Source of the DNA: an uncultured Oxalobacteraceae bacterium
Lineage (GTDB): Bacteria; Pseudomonadota; Gammaproteobacteria; Burkholderiales; Burkholderiaceae_D
Length of the DNA: 64,000 nucleotides
Direction of reading: 5' to 3'
Assembly (NCBI GenBank): GCA_903862415.1
Contig: CAIOYD010000037.1
Span: 17,704 to 81,703, forward strand
How positions within the stretch are numbered: the first letter of the stretch is position 1; each line of letters starts with the position of its first letter. Below, in pieces: positions 18,183-28,362 of the stretch. Below the pieces are notes generated by a model that had not been told where the DNA came from, made no database searches, and was given only the letters and a program-made list of their open reading frames with translations. A program made the translations under genes and the position numbers.

Positions 18183-18275
18183 ATGGATATTTTTTACGGA
18201 ATTGGCATGGCGGTTTTTACTGCGCTGACGTTGTTGAACCTGCAGGTTTGCCATCAGTTGCGAGGTGTTCTATGA
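18183..18275 (+). CDS. 30-residue membrane peptide heading the kdp operon
   Basis: A short reading frame beginning MDIFYGIGMAVFTALTLLNL with a strong ribosome-binding site (AAAGGAG at 18171-18177, 5 bases before ATG). It encodes one hydrophobic helix followed by VCHQLRGVL. Its stop overlaps the kdpF start (ATGA), so the two are probably translationally coupled. It is about the size of KdpF but does not share its sequence. I recall similar tiny frames in front of kdpF in other betaproteobacteria, but this is not a named subunit. A structural or assembly role in the Kdp complex is an inference. Confidence 0.62.
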   Translation: MDIFYGIGMAVFTALTLLNLQVCHQLRGVL

Positions 18276-18361
18276 GTTGGTTACAGGCAATTGCTGCGCT
18301 CGTTGCGCTGCTGTTATTTGTTTATCTGGTGTACGCCCTGTTTAAAGCGGAGTCATTTTAA
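18272..18361 (+). CDS. kdpF: K+-transporting ATPase small subunit KdpF
   Basis: A 29-residue single-helix protein beginning [20 protein letters not shown] and ending ALFKAESF, the normal size and layout of KdpF, which stabilises the KdpABC complex. Its start overlaps the upstream micropeptide stop and its TAA overlaps the kdpA ATG by one base, giving a tightly coupled cluster. Confidence 0.9.
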   Translation: MSWLQAIAALVALLLFVYLVYALFKAESF

Positions 18362-20124
18362 TGAATTCTTCTATCCATTTTCAGTTGGCGATGTTCATGC
18401 TGGTCTTGATTGTCTGCGCGCTGCCGCTGTCGGCCTGGATTACCCGCATCATGACGGCAACACCGGGCCGGTTTGAGCGACTGCTGTACCGCTGCTGCGG
18501 CGTTGACCCGGACACCGAAATGCACTGGAAGCAGTATGCCATTGCAGTCATCCTGTTTAATCTGGCCGGGGTAGTGGCTCTGTATGGTTTGCAGCGACTG
18601 CAGGGAATGCTGCCCTTCAACCCACAGGGGCTCGGTGCCATCAGTCCGGATTCATCCTTCAATACCGCCATTAGTTTTGTCACCAATACCAATTGGCAAG
18701 CCTATGTACCCGAAACTACGATGAGCTATCTGACACAGATGCTGGGTCTGGCGGTGCAGAATTTCTTTTCTGCTGCCACCGGTCTGGCGGTAGCCATTGC
18801 GCTCATACGCGGCTTTGCCCGTCACAGTGTTTCGACCATTGGCAATTTCTGGGTTGATCTGACCCGCTCCGTGCTTTTTATCCTGCTACCTCTGGCACTG
18901 GTGATTGCACTGGCCTTGATTGGTCAGGGAGTGATGCAAAATGTTGACAACTACAAAACTGTGCAGTTGAGCGAACCGGTGATTTACACTCAGCCCAAAC
19001 TGGATGCGACCGGTGCTTCCATGCTCGATGCACACGGCGTTGCCGTACAGGAAACCCTGAGCACCTCGACGCAAACTCTGGCGATGGGTCCGGTGGCTTC
19101 GCAGGAGGCGATCAAGATGGTGGGTACCAATGGCGGCGGCTTCTTTAATGCCAACTCGGCCCATCCTTATGAAAACCCGACGCCGCTGAGTAATTTTATC
19201 CAGATGGTGGCGATCTTTCTGATACCGGCAGCGCTATGCCTGGTGTTTGGCAACATGGTTGGTGATGCGCGTCAGGGTTGGGCAATTTTGGTGGCCATGA
19301 GTCTTATTTTTGTGTTCATGGCGTATCTGACCAACGCGGCGGAAATGCAGGGTAATACGGCGTTGTTGGGCATGGGAGTGGATCAGGCTGGTGGCAATAT
19401 GGAAGGCAAGGAAACCCGCTTTGGCATCGTTGCATCGAGTCTGTTTGCCACCATCACGACAGCGGCTTCCTGCGGCGCGGTCAATGGCATGCTGGATTCG
19501 TTTACACCACTGGGCGGGATGATTCCGCTGTGGTTAATCCAAATGGGCGAAGTGGTGTTTGGCGGGGTTGGTTCGGGTTTGTATGGCATGCTCATTTTTG
19601 CCATCCTGGCCGTGTTTATTGCCGGCTTGATGATAGGCCGCACACCGGAATACCTGGGTAAAAAAATCGCAGCTTATGAAATGAAAATGGTGTCACTGGC
19701 GATTTTGGTGGGCCCGTTTCTGGTGCTGTGTGGCACGGCCGTGACAGTGATGCTCACCGATGGTAAGGCTGGCATACTCAATCCGGGTGCGCATGGGTTT
19801 ACCGAAGTGTTGTATGCGTTTTCTTCTGCTGTCAACAATAACGGTAGCGCCTTTGCCGGACTTTCTGCCAACACACCGTTTTACAATAATTTACTGGCCA
19901 TGGCGATGTGGTTCGGACGTTTCCTGGTGATTATTCCGGTGCTGGCGATTGCCGGTTCGCTGGCCGCAAAAAAACGACTGGCCACCACCCTCGGTTCTCT
20001 GCCTACTCATGGTCCGCTGTTTGTGATGCTGTTAATCGCCTGCGTGATCATTGTCGGTGCGCTGACTTACATCCCTGCTCTGGCGCTTGGTCCGGTCATT
20101 GAGCAACTCATCAGCAGACATTAA
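18361..20124 (+). CDS. kdpA: K+-transporting ATPase subunit A (KdpA), potassium channel-like
   Basis: The 587-residue potassium-selective subunit of the Kdp P-type ATPase, related to KtrB/TrkH channels. Four repeated selectivity-loop segments are visible: [49 protein letters not shown] and [15 protein letters not shown]. About ten hydrophobic helices flank them. The complex scavenges K+ at micromolar concentrations. Length agrees with the family and no key loop is missing. Confidence 0.97.
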   Translation: MNSSIHFQLAMFMLVLIVCALPLSAWITRIMTATPGRFERLLYRCCGVDPDTEMHWKQYAIAVILFNLAGVVALYGLQRLQGMLPFNPQGLGAISPDSSFNTAISFVTNTNWQAYVPETTMSYLTQMLGLAVQNFFSAATGLAVAIALIRGFARHSVSTIGNFWVDLTRSVLFILLPLALVIALALIGQGVMQNVDNYKTVQLSEPVIYTQPKLDATGASMLDAHGVAVQETLSTSTQTLAMGPVASQEAIKMVGTNGGGFFNANSAHPYENPTPLSNFIQMVAIFLIPAALCLVFGNMVGDARQGWAILVAMSLIFVFMAYLTNAAEMQGNTALLGMGVDQAGGNMEGKETRFGIVASSLFATITTAASCGAVNGMLDSFTPLGGMIPLWLIQMGEVVFGGVGSGLYGMLIFAILAVFIAGLMIGRTPEYLGKKIAAYEMKMVSLAILVGPFLVLCGTAVTVMLTDGKAGILNPGAHGFTEVLYAFSSAVNNNGSAFAGLSANTPFYNNLLAMAMWFGRFLVIIPVLAIAGSLAAKKRLATTLGSLPTHGPLFVMLLIACVIIVGALTYIPALALGPVIEQLISRH

Positions 20125-20136
20125 TCAAGCACTTAT

Positions 20137-22224
20137 ATGACACATAAAATCAATCAATCGTTATTACATCCACAAATTCTGAAAGTGGCGCTCGTGGATG
20201 CCTTGCGCAAACTGTCTCCGACGGTGCAGATCAAAAATCCGGTGATGTTTGTGGTCTATATCAGCAGCTGGCTCACGACCGGACTGGCGCTTCAGGCAGT
20301 CTTTGCGCAGGGCGAAGCTCCGGCCGGTTTCATTATTCATATTTCACTGTGGCTGTGGTTTACGGTGATCTTTGCCAATTTTGCCGAAGCACTGGCTGAG
20401 GGCCGCAGCAAAGCCCAGGCTGCCTCGTTGCGTGGTGCCAAGCAGGATGTCTCCGCCAGAAAACTGCAGCATGCCAGCGTGGATGCGCCCAGCACTTCAG
20501 TGCCGGGATCGTCACTGTGCAAAGGTGATCTTATTTTAGTTCAGGCCCATGAAGTGATTCCGGCCGATGGTGAAGTCATCGGAGGTGCAGCTTCCGTGGA
20601 TGAATCAGCTATCACCGGTGAATCTGCTCCGGTGATCCGCGAATCAGGTGGCGATTTCAGCTCGGTGACCGGTGGCACTCAGGTATTGTCTGACTGGCTG
20701 CTGATCCGTGTGTCGGTCAATCAGGGCGAAGCCTTTTTGGATCGCATGATCGCCATGGTCGAAGGTGCTAAACGACAAAAAACGCCGAATGAAATAGCAC
20801 TGACAATTTTACTGGTGGCGCTGACGATTATTTTCTTGCTGGCGACAGCTACCTTGCTGCCGTTTTCACTGTTCAGCGTAACCGCGGCTCACAGCGGATC
20901 ACCGATCAGCATCACGGTGTTGCTGGCCTTGCTGGTCTGTCTGATTCCCACCACCATAGGTGGTTTGCTGTCTTCGGTGGGGATCGCCGGAATGAGCCGG
21001 ATGATGCAGGCCAATGTGATTGCCACCTCGGGACGTGCCGTGGAAGCCGCCGGGGACGTGGATGTGCTGCTACTGGATAAAACCGGCACTATTACCCTGG
21101 GTAACCGTCAGGCGGCTGAATTCTATCCGGCCACGGGCATCAGTGCGGAGCAACTGGCTGATGCTGCACAACTCTCTTCATTGGCCGATGAAACACCTGA
21201 AGGTCGCAGCATCGTGATTTTGGCCAAGCAAAAATTTCAGCTGCGCGAACGCCATCTGCATGCACTGGGAGCGACTTTTATTCCCTTTACGGCGCAAACC
21301 AGAATGAGTGGAGTAGATCTGAGCGGCGACGGCAGCGGCAGCCTGCGTCATATCCGCAAGGGTTCGGTCGAAGCCATGCGCAGTTATGTCACCAGTCTGG
21401 GACAGACTTTTCCCGCTCAGGTAAGCGAGATCGTTGAAATGGTAGCGCGTCATGGCAGCACGCCACTGGTGGTGGTTGACGGAATAGTCGTCATGGGTGT
21501 GGTGGAACTCAAAGATATTGTTAAAGGTGGCATTAAGGAACGGTTTGCCGAATTGCGCAAGATGGGGATTAAAACCATTATGATCACCGGCGACAATCGT
21601 CTGACTGCAGCGGCAATTGCCGCCGAAGCCGGTGTGGATGATTTTCTGGCCGAAGCGACACCGGAAGATAAACTCAAACTGATTCGTTTGCATCAGGCTG
21701 AAGGCCAGCTGGTTGCCATGACGGGCGACGGCACCAACGATGCGCCAGCACTGGCACAGGCAGATGTGGCTGTGGCAATGAATACCGGTACCCAGGCCGC
21801 CAAGGAAGCCGGGAATATGGTGGATCTGGATTCCAATCCGACCAAGCTGATCGAGATTGTCGAAATTGGCAAACAGATGCTCATGACTCGCGGCTCGCTG
21901 ACGACGTTTTCAATTGCCAATGATGTGGCCAAATATTTCGCCATTATTCCGGCCGCTTTTGCCAGCACCTATCCTCAGCTTAACGAGCTCAATGTCATGC
22001 AGTTAAGTACGCCATCGAGTGCGATTTTGTCAGCGGTGATTTTCAATGCGCTGATTATCGTGATCCTGATTCCGCTGGCGCTCAAAGGCCTGAAATATCG
22101 TGCCCTGGGAGCGGCGGCTTTATTGCGACGCAACTTGTTGATTTATGGCCTGGGTGGTTTGTTGGTGCCGTTTATCGGCATCAAAATCATCGACATCGCG
22201 TTGAACCTGCTGGGTTTGAGCTAA
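20137..22224 (+). CDS. kdpB: K+-transporting P-type ATPase subunit B (KdpB)
   Basis: The 695-residue ATP-hydrolysing subunit. It contains the actuator TGES loop ([19 protein letters not shown]), the phosphorylation motif [10 protein letters not shown] with Asp314, and the nucleotide-binding region. The hinge [24 protein letters not shown] and the C-terminal helices are also present. All P-type signature residues are intact. It begins 12 bases after kdpA and precedes kdpC. Confidence 0.97.
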   Translation: MTHKINQSLLHPQILKVALVDALRKLSPTVQIKNPVMFVVYISSWLTTGLALQAVFAQGEAPAGFIIHISLWLWFTVIFANFAEALAEGRSKAQAASLRGAKQDVSARKLQHASVDAPSTSVPGSSLCKGDLILVQAHEVIPADGEVIGGAASVDESAITGESAPVIRESGGDFSSVTGGTQVLSDWLLIRVSVNQGEAFLDRMIAMVEGAKRQKTPNEIALTILLVALTIIFLLATATLLPFSLFSVTAAHSGSPISITVLLALLVCLIPTTIGGLLSSVGIAGMSRMMQANVIATSGRAVEAAGDVDVLLLDKTGTITLGNRQAAEFYPATGISAEQLADAAQLSSLADETPEGRSIVILAKQKFQLRERHLHALGATFIPFTAQTRMSGVDLSGDGSGSLRHIRKGSVEAMRSYVTSLGQTFPAQVSEIVEMVARHGSTPLVVVDGIVVMGVVELKDIVKGGIKERFAELRKMGIKTIMITGDNRLTAAAIAAEAGVDDFLAEATPEDKLKLIRLHQAEGQLVAMTGDGTNDAPALAQADVAVAMNTGTQAAKEAGNMVDLDSNPTKLIEIVEIGKQMLMTRGSLTTFSIANDVAKYFAIIPAAFASTYPQLNELNVMQLSTPSSAILSAVIFNALIIVILIPLALKGLKYRALGAAALLRRNLLIYGLGGLLVPFIGIKIIDIALNLLGLS

Positions 22225-22240
22225 CTCTTTCTGGAAAATA

Positions 22241-22813
22241 ATGAAAACCTTTATCCGCCCTGCCCTGAGTCTGTTTATTTTACTGAGCATCATTACCGGA
22301 CTGCTGTATCCTCTGCTCACCACGTTCGCTGGTCACTGGTTGTTTCCCGCCCAGGCTGCTGGCAGTCTGATCACACAGCAACAGCAACTGACAGGGTCCG
22401 CCCTGATCGGTCAGCAATTTAGTCGTGGGGATTATTTCTGGGGACGACTGTCGGCCACCAGTCCTATGCCTTACAATGGCATCAATTCAGGTGGTTCCAA
22501 TCTGAGCGCCGGCAATCCGGCACTCAGGACGGCCGCAAGCGAGCGTATTGAGGCGTTGAAGGCCGCCGATCCGCAAAATAATGCCGCCATTCCGGTGGAT
22601 CTGGTGACCGCTTCGGGCAGTGGGCTCGATCCGCATATCAGTCCGGCAGCGGCTTACTATCAGTTATCGCGGGTGGCACGTCTGCGTCAGGTCGCACCGG
22701 AAGTCATCAGAACACTGATAGAGTCCCATACCGAAGCACCGCAACTGGGACTGCTGGGTGAAGCCCGGGTGAACGTCGTGCTGTTAAACCATGCACTGGA
22801 TGCGCTAAAATAA
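22241..22813 (+). CDS. kdpC: K+-transporting ATPase subunit C (KdpC)
   Basis: A 190-residue accessory subunit with one N-terminal membrane helix (LFILLSIITGLLYPLLTTF) and a periplasmic domain. KdpC signatures are GQQFSRGDYFWGRLSATSPMPYN, the adjacent SGGSNLSAGNPAL, and SGSGLDPHISPAAAYYQLSRVARLR. It increases the ATP affinity of KdpB. It lies 16 bases after kdpB and 7 bases before kdpD. Confidence 0.96.
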   Translation: MKTFIRPALSLFILLSIITGLLYPLLTTFAGHWLFPAQAAGSLITQQQQLTGSALIGQQFSRGDYFWGRLSATSPMPYNGINSGGSNLSAGNPALRTAASERIEALKAADPQNNAAIPVDLVTASGSGLDPHISPAAAYYQLSRVARLRQVAPEVIRTLIESHTEAPQLGLLGEARVNVVLLNHALDALK

Positions 22814-22820
22814 ACTGACC

Positions 22821-25517
22821 ATGACCCTGACCCTGACCGATATTCGCCCCGACCCGGATGAATTGCTCGACAAGATACAGCGTGAAGATGCTAAACAGTT
22901 GCGCGGGCACTTCAAGCTGTTCTTCGGCGCCTGTGCCGGAGTGGGAAAAACCTATGCCATGTTGGCAGCGGCCAAAATCCAACAACAGCAAGGGGTGGAT
23001 GTTGTAGTCGGCGTGGTGGAAACCCATGGACGGTTGGAAACCATCGCCATGGCCAGAGAACTGGACGTGCTGCCGCCACAGCAAATTCTTTACCACAAAA
23101 AATTGCGCGATGAATTTGATATCGATGGCGCCCTCAGGCGCAAACCGAAGCTGATTTTACTCGACGAACTGGCGCACTCGAATATTCCCGGTGCGCGTCA
23201 TCAAAAACGCTGGCAGGATGTGGAAGAATTGCTCGCGGCCGGTATCGATGTATATTCGACGTTAAACGTACAGCATCTGGAGAGTCTGAATGACATCGTC
23301 GGTCAGATCACCGGTATCCGGGTGTGGGAAACCATCCCCGACCGGATTTTTGACATGGCCGATGAAATCACGCTGGTTGATTTGCCACCGGATGAATTAC
23401 TGCGCCGCCTCAATGAAGGCAAGGTGTATATTCCGCAGCAGGTAGAACGGGCGGCTAAAAATTTTTTCCGCAAAGGCAATCTTATCGCCCTGCGTGAACT
23501 GGCATTGCGACGCACTGCCGATCAGGTGGATGTGCAAATGCGCGACTATCGGGCCGACAAAGCAATCGACCATGCCTGGCAGGCAAAGGAACGTTTGCTG
23601 GTATGTATCGGTCCGCATGAAAGCAGTAATAAATTGGTGCGCAGTGCGGCACGACTGGCAGCGAGCCTGCATGCGGAATTGATTGCCGTGTATATTGAAA
23701 CACCGCAATTACAGCATCTCTCTTCCCCGCACCGCGCCGCGATCCACAAAACCTTAACGCTGGCAGAGGAACTGGGAGCAGAAACCATGACGCTGTCCGG
23801 TGACCATCTGGCTCCACTGTTGCTCAGTTATGCCAAGAGTCGCAATGTCACCAAGCTGGTCATCGGCAAATCATTGCGCCCCACCTGGTCACGCTTGCTG
23901 CGCACCAGTCTGGCAGATGAACTCGCCAGCCGCAGTACCGATGTGGATGTGTATGTGGTGGGCCACGATTTTGACAACGACCAGCCCTCCGGGGGCCGTA
24001 CTTCAAAGGATAGCCCGGAACTGTCTGGTCAGGGTTTGCGTGGCTATGCCTGGGCTGCGGCCATTTGCACCGCCGTCACCATTCTGACCGCAGGACTGGT
24101 GGCGTTGTTTGATCTGCCCAACGTCATCATGGTGTATTTACTGGCCGCAGTTTTTGTGGCGATTAAGTTTGGTCGCGGTCCGAGTATTTTTATTTCATTT
24201 TTGAGCGTGGCGTCGTTTGACTTTTTTTTCGTGCCGCCCAAGTTTTCTTTCTCGGTGTCAGACACCCAATATCTGTTTACGTTTGCGATTATGCTGGCAG
24301 TGTCGCTGATCATCAGCAATCTGATGGCCAATCTGCGCTATCAGGCTCGCATTGCCAGTTATCGCGAACGGCGCACGCATGCACTGAATGTAATGAGCAA
24401 AGCGCTGTCTTCCGCTTTGGTGCTGGAACAGATTATCGACATCAGCAATGAGCATCTGGTCGGAACCTTTCAGGCCCGAGTAGCTCTGCTGCTGCCGGAC
24501 AGTCATGACAATCTGCGCCAGCCACTGAGCAATACCAGCAGCATTCCACAGCATCTTGATCTCGGTGTGGCGCAATGGGTGTATGACAATGGTCAACGCG
24601 CCGGACTCGGCACCAATACCCTGCCAGCCAATCCGTTGCTTTATATTCCACTACAGGCACCGATGCGCATCCGCGGTGTGATTGCTATTGCGCCACTGGA
24701 CCCGAAACAGATTTTTCAGCCGGAGCAGCAAAAATTACTCGACACCTTTGCCGCCCAGATCGCGCTGGCCATCGAACGGGTGCATTATGTCGAGGTTGCT
24801 CAGGATGCACTGGTACGGATAGAAGCCGAACGGTTGCGCAATTCACTGCTGTCAGCGATTTCGCACGATTTGCGCACACCGCTGACAGCTATCGTCGGTT
24901 TATCCAGCACCCTGACCGAACAGACCGGGTTAAGCAGCAGCACACGCAATGAACTGATACACGGCATTCATGAAGAAGCCCAACACATGATCAGCCTGAT
25001 CACCAATCTGCTCGACATGGCCAGACTGCAGTCAGGAAAAATTGTGCTCAATCTGCAGTGGCAACCGATAGATGAAGTTATCGGCAGTGCTTTACGGCAG
25101 TGCGCAGCAGTCACTAGCGGACATCAGATTGAGGTACAGATTGCCCCCCATTTGCCACTGATTTTTTTTGATGCGGTATTGATTGAACGAGTGCTGTGCA
25201 ATTTAATTGAAAATGCCGCCAAATATGGACGTGACCGCATCCTGATTCATGCTGCGATCAGTCAGAATGAATTTATTTTGCAAGTCATCGACAATGGCCA
25301 GGGGCTGCCCGCAGGGATGGAAGAAAAAGTGTTTGAAAAATTCACCCGTGGCGAAAAAGAATCCGCCACCCATGGGGTCGGATTAGGTCTGGCGATTTGC
25401 AAAGCCATCGTCGAAGCCCATCAGGGTAAAATCTGGGCCAGCACTCTGCCGGAACAGGGTGCCTGTGTCAGCTTTTCGCTGCCACTGGGGACCGCACCCA
25501 ACATTGAAAAAGAATAA
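22821..25517 (+). CDS. kdpD: Osmosensitive K+ sensor histidine kinase KdpD
   Basis: An 898-residue sensor kinase that activates kdp transcription under potassium limitation. Domains in order: KdpD N-terminal domain with a Walker A loop (GACAGVGKT, 36-44), a universal-stress-like domain (about 250-375), four closely spaced membrane helices (about 410-505), a GAF-like region and a HisKA domain with His682 in ISHDLRTPLTAI. The ATPase domain follows, with NLIENAAKYG, DNGQGLP and GVGLGLAICKAIVEAHQG. All catalytic boxes are present. It overlaps nothing and is 3 bases before kdpE. Confidence 0.96.
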   Translation: MTLTLTDIRPDPDELLDKIQREDAKQLRGHFKLFFGACAGVGKTYAMLAAAKIQQQQGVDVVVGVVETHGRLETIAMARELDVLPPQQILYHKKLRDEFDIDGALRRKPKLILLDELAHSNIPGARHQKRWQDVEELLAAGIDVYSTLNVQHLESLNDIVGQITGIRVWETIPDRIFDMADEITLVDLPPDELLRRLNEGKVYIPQQVERAAKNFFRKGNLIALRELALRRTADQVDVQMRDYRADKAIDHAWQAKERLLVCIGPHESSNKLVRSAARLAASLHAELIAVYIETPQLQHLSSPHRAAIHKTLTLAEELGAETMTLSGDHLAPLLLSYAKSRNVTKLVIGKSLRPTWSRLLRTSLADELASRSTDVDVYVVGHDFDNDQPSGGRTSKDSPELSGQGLRGYAWAAAICTAVTILTAGLVALFDLPNVIMVYLLAAVFVAIKFGRGPSIFISFLSVASFDFFFVPPKFSFSVSDTQYLFTFAIMLAVSLIISNLMANLRYQARIASYRERRTHALNVMSKALSSALVLEQIIDISNEHLVGTFQARVALLLPDSHDNLRQPLSNTSSIPQHLDLGVAQWVYDNGQRAGLGTNTLPANPLLYIPLQAPMRIRGVIAIAPLDPKQIFQPEQQKLLDTFAAQIALAIERVHYVEVAQDALVRIEAERLRNSLLSAISHDLRTPLTAIVGLSSTLTEQTGLSSSTRNELIHGIHEEAQHMISLITNLLDMARLQSGKIVLNLQWQPIDEVIGSALRQCAAVTSGHQIEVQIAPHLPLIFFDAVLIERVLCNLIENAAKYGRDRILIHAAISQNEFILQVIDNGQGLPAGMEEKVFEKFTRGEKESATHGVGLGLAICKAIVEAHQGKIWASTLPEQGACVSFSLPLGTAPNIEKE

Positions 25518-25520
25518 ATA

Positions 25521-26216
25521 ATGAATGAGGCAATAATCAATCTGGTGTTAATAGAAGACGAAAAACAGATCCGGCGTTTTTTGAGCACGGCTCTGGAGCA
25601 TGAGGGTATGTGCGTGCACGAAGCAGAAACCGGCCGACAGGGTCTGATTGCCTGCGCCACCAGAAAACCGGAAATTGTAATTGTCGATCTGGGCTTGCCC
25701 GATATCAGCGGCCTGGAAGTGATCCGCGAAATCCGCACCTGGAGTGAAGTTCCCATCATTGTGCTCTCAGCTCGTACTCAGGAACAGGAAAAAGTGGCGG
25801 CGCTGGACGCCGGTGCCGACGATTATTTAACCAAGCCGTTTGGTACCGCGGAACTGCTTGCGCGCATCCGTGCCCATTTGCGTCGTCAGCAACCCGGCTC
25901 CGGCACGCAGGATCATTTGTTTGAATTTGGTGGGATTTGTGTCGACTTTTCGCTGCGCACAGTGACACGGGATAAGTTACCGGTCCATCTGAGTCCGATT
26001 GAATACCGGCTACTGTCGGTGCTGGCGCGCAACGCCGGTAAAGTTCTCACTCACCGGCAGTTGTTACAGGATGTCTGGGGGCCGAATCATTCAGAAAGCA
26101 ATCACTATCTGCGGATTTATATGGCCAATTTGCGGCAAAAGCTGGAACCATTACCAGCCCAGCCGCAACATTTTCTTACCGAAACCGGTGTTGGCTACCG
26201 GTTGGTGATCGCGTAA
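25521..26216 (+). CDS. kdpE: Kdp operon response regulator KdpE
   Basis: A 231-residue OmpR/PhoB-type regulator. The receiver has the acidic pair in LIEDE, acceptor Asp56 in VIVDLGLPD and the conserved lysine in LTKPFG. The C-terminal winged helix (about 130-231) has PIEYRLLSVLARNAGKVLTHRQLLQDVWG and NLRQKLEP. KdpD phosphorylates it to induce kdp genes. Its TAA abuts the TAA of the convergent ppiD gene with no spacer. Confidence 0.95.
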   Translation: MNEAIINLVLIEDEKQIRRFLSTALEHEGMCVHEAETGRQGLIACATRKPEIVIVDLGLPDISGLEVIREIRTWSEVPIIVLSARTQEQEKVAALDAGADDYLTKPFGTAELLARIRAHLRRQQPGSGTQDHLFEFGGICVDFSLRTVTRDKLPVHLSPIEYRLLSVLARNAGKVLTHRQLLQDVWGPNHSESNHYLRIYMANLRQKLEPLPAQPQHFLTETGVGYRLVIA

Positions 26217-28130
26217 TTACAAAGCCGCTTTCGGTGTTACAAACGGCTTGGTGATGGTAGCATCGCCCTGCTGCTTGAGCATTTCTACCAGTGTGTACAG
26301 ATCTTCAGAACCGAGCACGTTTTCAATTTGCTTGCTGATTTCTGCTGTCTGACGTGCATCCTGAACAGGTTGCTCCACCTTGTTGATGCGATACACAGAA
26401 TAGCCCTGACCCGGGAAAGTGACGCCAACAAACACCGGCAGTTTGCGGGTATCGGCTTTCATGATGGCTTCAAAAGCCATCGGTGGCACACCGCCCTGCT
26501 GGGTACGGGAAATCAGTTTAGCTTCGCTGAAACCGGCAGCTTCTGGTGTGGCGTTCAGGCTGGCCAGTCTGGCAGCACCGGCACTGATGGCCAGTTGTTC
26601 TGATTCAGCCGCAATCACGCTGGCAGTAACGATATCTTTGACTTCGGCAAACGGACGGCTGCTGGCTGGCTTGTAGTCGACGATACGTGCCGACACCAGC
26701 GTATTGCCACCGAGTTCAAGAGCTTCGGTGTTGCGCTTGTTTTTGATCGCGTCGTCAGAAAAAATTGCTTTGATCAGTTTGTCGTTGGCCAGTATTGGAT
26801 TAGAAATGGTCGCCAGTGTTGGTGTACGGCCAATTTTATCGGCAGTCTGAATCGTCAGTTTGAGCTTGTCAGCGGCTGGCTGCAGGCTGCTGGACTGTTC
26901 ATACACGGTATTGGTAAACGTTTCAGCCAGTTCGCTGAATTTTTTGTTGGCTTTTTGTTTTTTGAGATCAGCTTTGATCTGATCTTTCACCTGTGCCAGT
27001 GGCTTGACAGCTGCCGGTTTAATGCCGGTCAGACGGATGATATGGAAGCCGTAATCGGATTCCACCAGATCGCTGACTTCATCCAATTTGAGTTGATAAG
27101 TCGCGGCTTCAAAGGGTTTAAGCATCATGCCTTTGCCAAAGTAATCCAGATCACCACCTTGAGCAGCAGATCCTTCATCCTGGGAATATTGTTTGGCCAA
27201 CTGAGCAAAATTACCTGGTTGTTTGCGCACCAGTGCCAGCACTTCAGCGGCTTTGGCTTTAGCCTGAGCTTTGTCTGCCGAACTGGCGTCTTTAGCAAGC
27301 TTGATCAAAATATGGCTGGCGCGACGCTGCTCATCGACGGTGAAGCTTTTGGCATTTTGTTCGTAGAATTCGTCGATTTCTTCGTCGGAAACCGGGATTT
27401 GTGCGGCAATGCTGTCGGCGCTTAAGACCAGATATTCGATTTTGGCTGATTCCGGCACGCTGAATTTGGCAGCATTTTTATTGTAATAGGCCAGCAGCAT
27501 GGCGTCGGTCGGTTTGACGGCTGCGGCGTAATCGCTGGCTTTAAAGTTAACAGCCTGAATTTCACGTTCCTGAGTCGTAATCGCCAGCACTTGGGCTGCC
27601 AGTGTTTTGGAAGCGATGGCGGTAGTTTGAATCGACGTTACCAGTTGCTGTTGTGCCAGATCATGACGCAGACTGGTTTCATACATCAATGGAGTCATGC
27701 CTTGGGCGGCCAGCACATTTTTATAGCTGACAGTATCGAAGGAACCATCCGGCAGGGTAAAGCCGGGAATCGACACGATATTCTGGTGTAATACGGCATC
27801 GGAAATACTCAGCTTGGCATTGGCGACAGCGGCTTTGAGGGCATGCTGGGCTAACAGGTTTTCCAGCACCAGTTGTTTGTTTTCCGGTGTATTGAAGGTA
27901 GCTTCATCAAACTGGTTACCCATACGCTGACGCATTTTATTCATCTGGTCACGCAGCGCATCATCAAACTCACGCTGCGAAATAGTTTGACCGGAAACCT
28001 TGGCCAGCGTGGCTTCGGCTGCATCACCGCGCATATAACTGGAAATACCGACAAGAGCAAACGACGGCACAATAAACAACAGTAAAATGAATTGCATTAA
28101 ACGCTGATGGGTACGGACATATTCAAACAT
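26217..28130 (-). CDS. ppiD: Periplasmic folding chaperone PpiD (SurA-N/parvulin)
   Basis: A 637-residue inner-membrane-anchored periplasmic chaperone. The N-terminus MFEYVRTHQRLMQFILLLFI provides the single helix. A SurA-like chaperone domain follows (about 40-210), then a parvulin domain (about 265-370, with RRASHILIKLAKDA, AQLAKQYSQDEGSAAQGGDLDYFGKGMM and GFHIIRLTGI), then a C-terminal chaperone half. PpiD works at the Sec exit with YfgM. Length agrees with beta/gamma-proteobacterial members. It is separated from the next gene by 232 bases that should hold its promoter. Confidence 0.93.
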   Translation of the reverse strand: MFEYVRTHQRLMQFILLLFIVPSFALVGISSYMRGDAAEATLAKVSGQTISQREFDDALRDQMNKMRQRMGNQFDEATFNTPENKQLVLENLLAQHALKAAVANAKLSISDAVLHQNIVSIPGFTLPDGSFDTVSYKNVLAAQGMTPLMYETSLRHDLAQQQLVTSIQTTAIASKTLAAQVLAITTQEREIQAVNFKASDYAAAVKPTDAMLLAYYNKNAAKFSVPESAKIEYLVLSADSIAAQIPVSDEEIDEFYEQNAKSFTVDEQRRASHILIKLAKDASSADKAQAKAKAAEVLALVRKQPGNFAQLAKQYSQDEGSAAQGGDLDYFGKGMMLKPFEAATYQLKLDEVSDLVESDYGFHIIRLTGIKPAAVKPLAQVKDQIKADLKKQKANKKFSELAETFTNTVYEQSSSLQPAADKLKLTIQTADKIGRTPTLATISNPILANDKLIKAIFSDDAIKNKRNTEALELGGNTLVSARIVDYKPASSRPFAEVKDIVTASVIAAESEQLAISAGAARLASLNATPEAAGFSEAKLISRTQQGGVPPMAFEAIMKADTRKLPVFVGVTFPGQGYSVYRINKVEQPVQDARQTAEISKQIENVLGSEDLYTLVEMLKQQGDATITKPFVTPKAAL

Positions 28131-28301
28131 GGTGGATCACTCATTCACATACTGGTGGGCGCTCAGGCAATTGATGGCCATTGCATATAAAAAAAAAGGA
28201 ACTTGCGTTCACTTTTAAATGACAGACTATAACGATGTGCGATTCTAGCAGTGTTTTCGGGGTTATGACAACACTCCCGACCCTAACTCATCGCTATATT
28301 G

Positions 28302-28333
28302 CGTCGTTCCCGCAGCATCAGGCGGGAACGACG
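28302..28333 (-). terminator. Perfect 12-bp hairpin at the end of the ten-gene run
   Basis: CGTCGTTCCCGC and GCGGGAACGACG flank an 8-base loop between the ppiD promoter region and the YCF48-like gene. It lies 29 bases after the last stop codon of the long minus-strand run and is the likely terminator. The core GCGGGAA(C/T)GACG also occurs at 61416-61427, so it may belong to a dispersed repeat family. Confidence 0.68.
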
Positions 28334-28362
28334 TTGGATTTCATACTTTCAAACGGTAAAGT

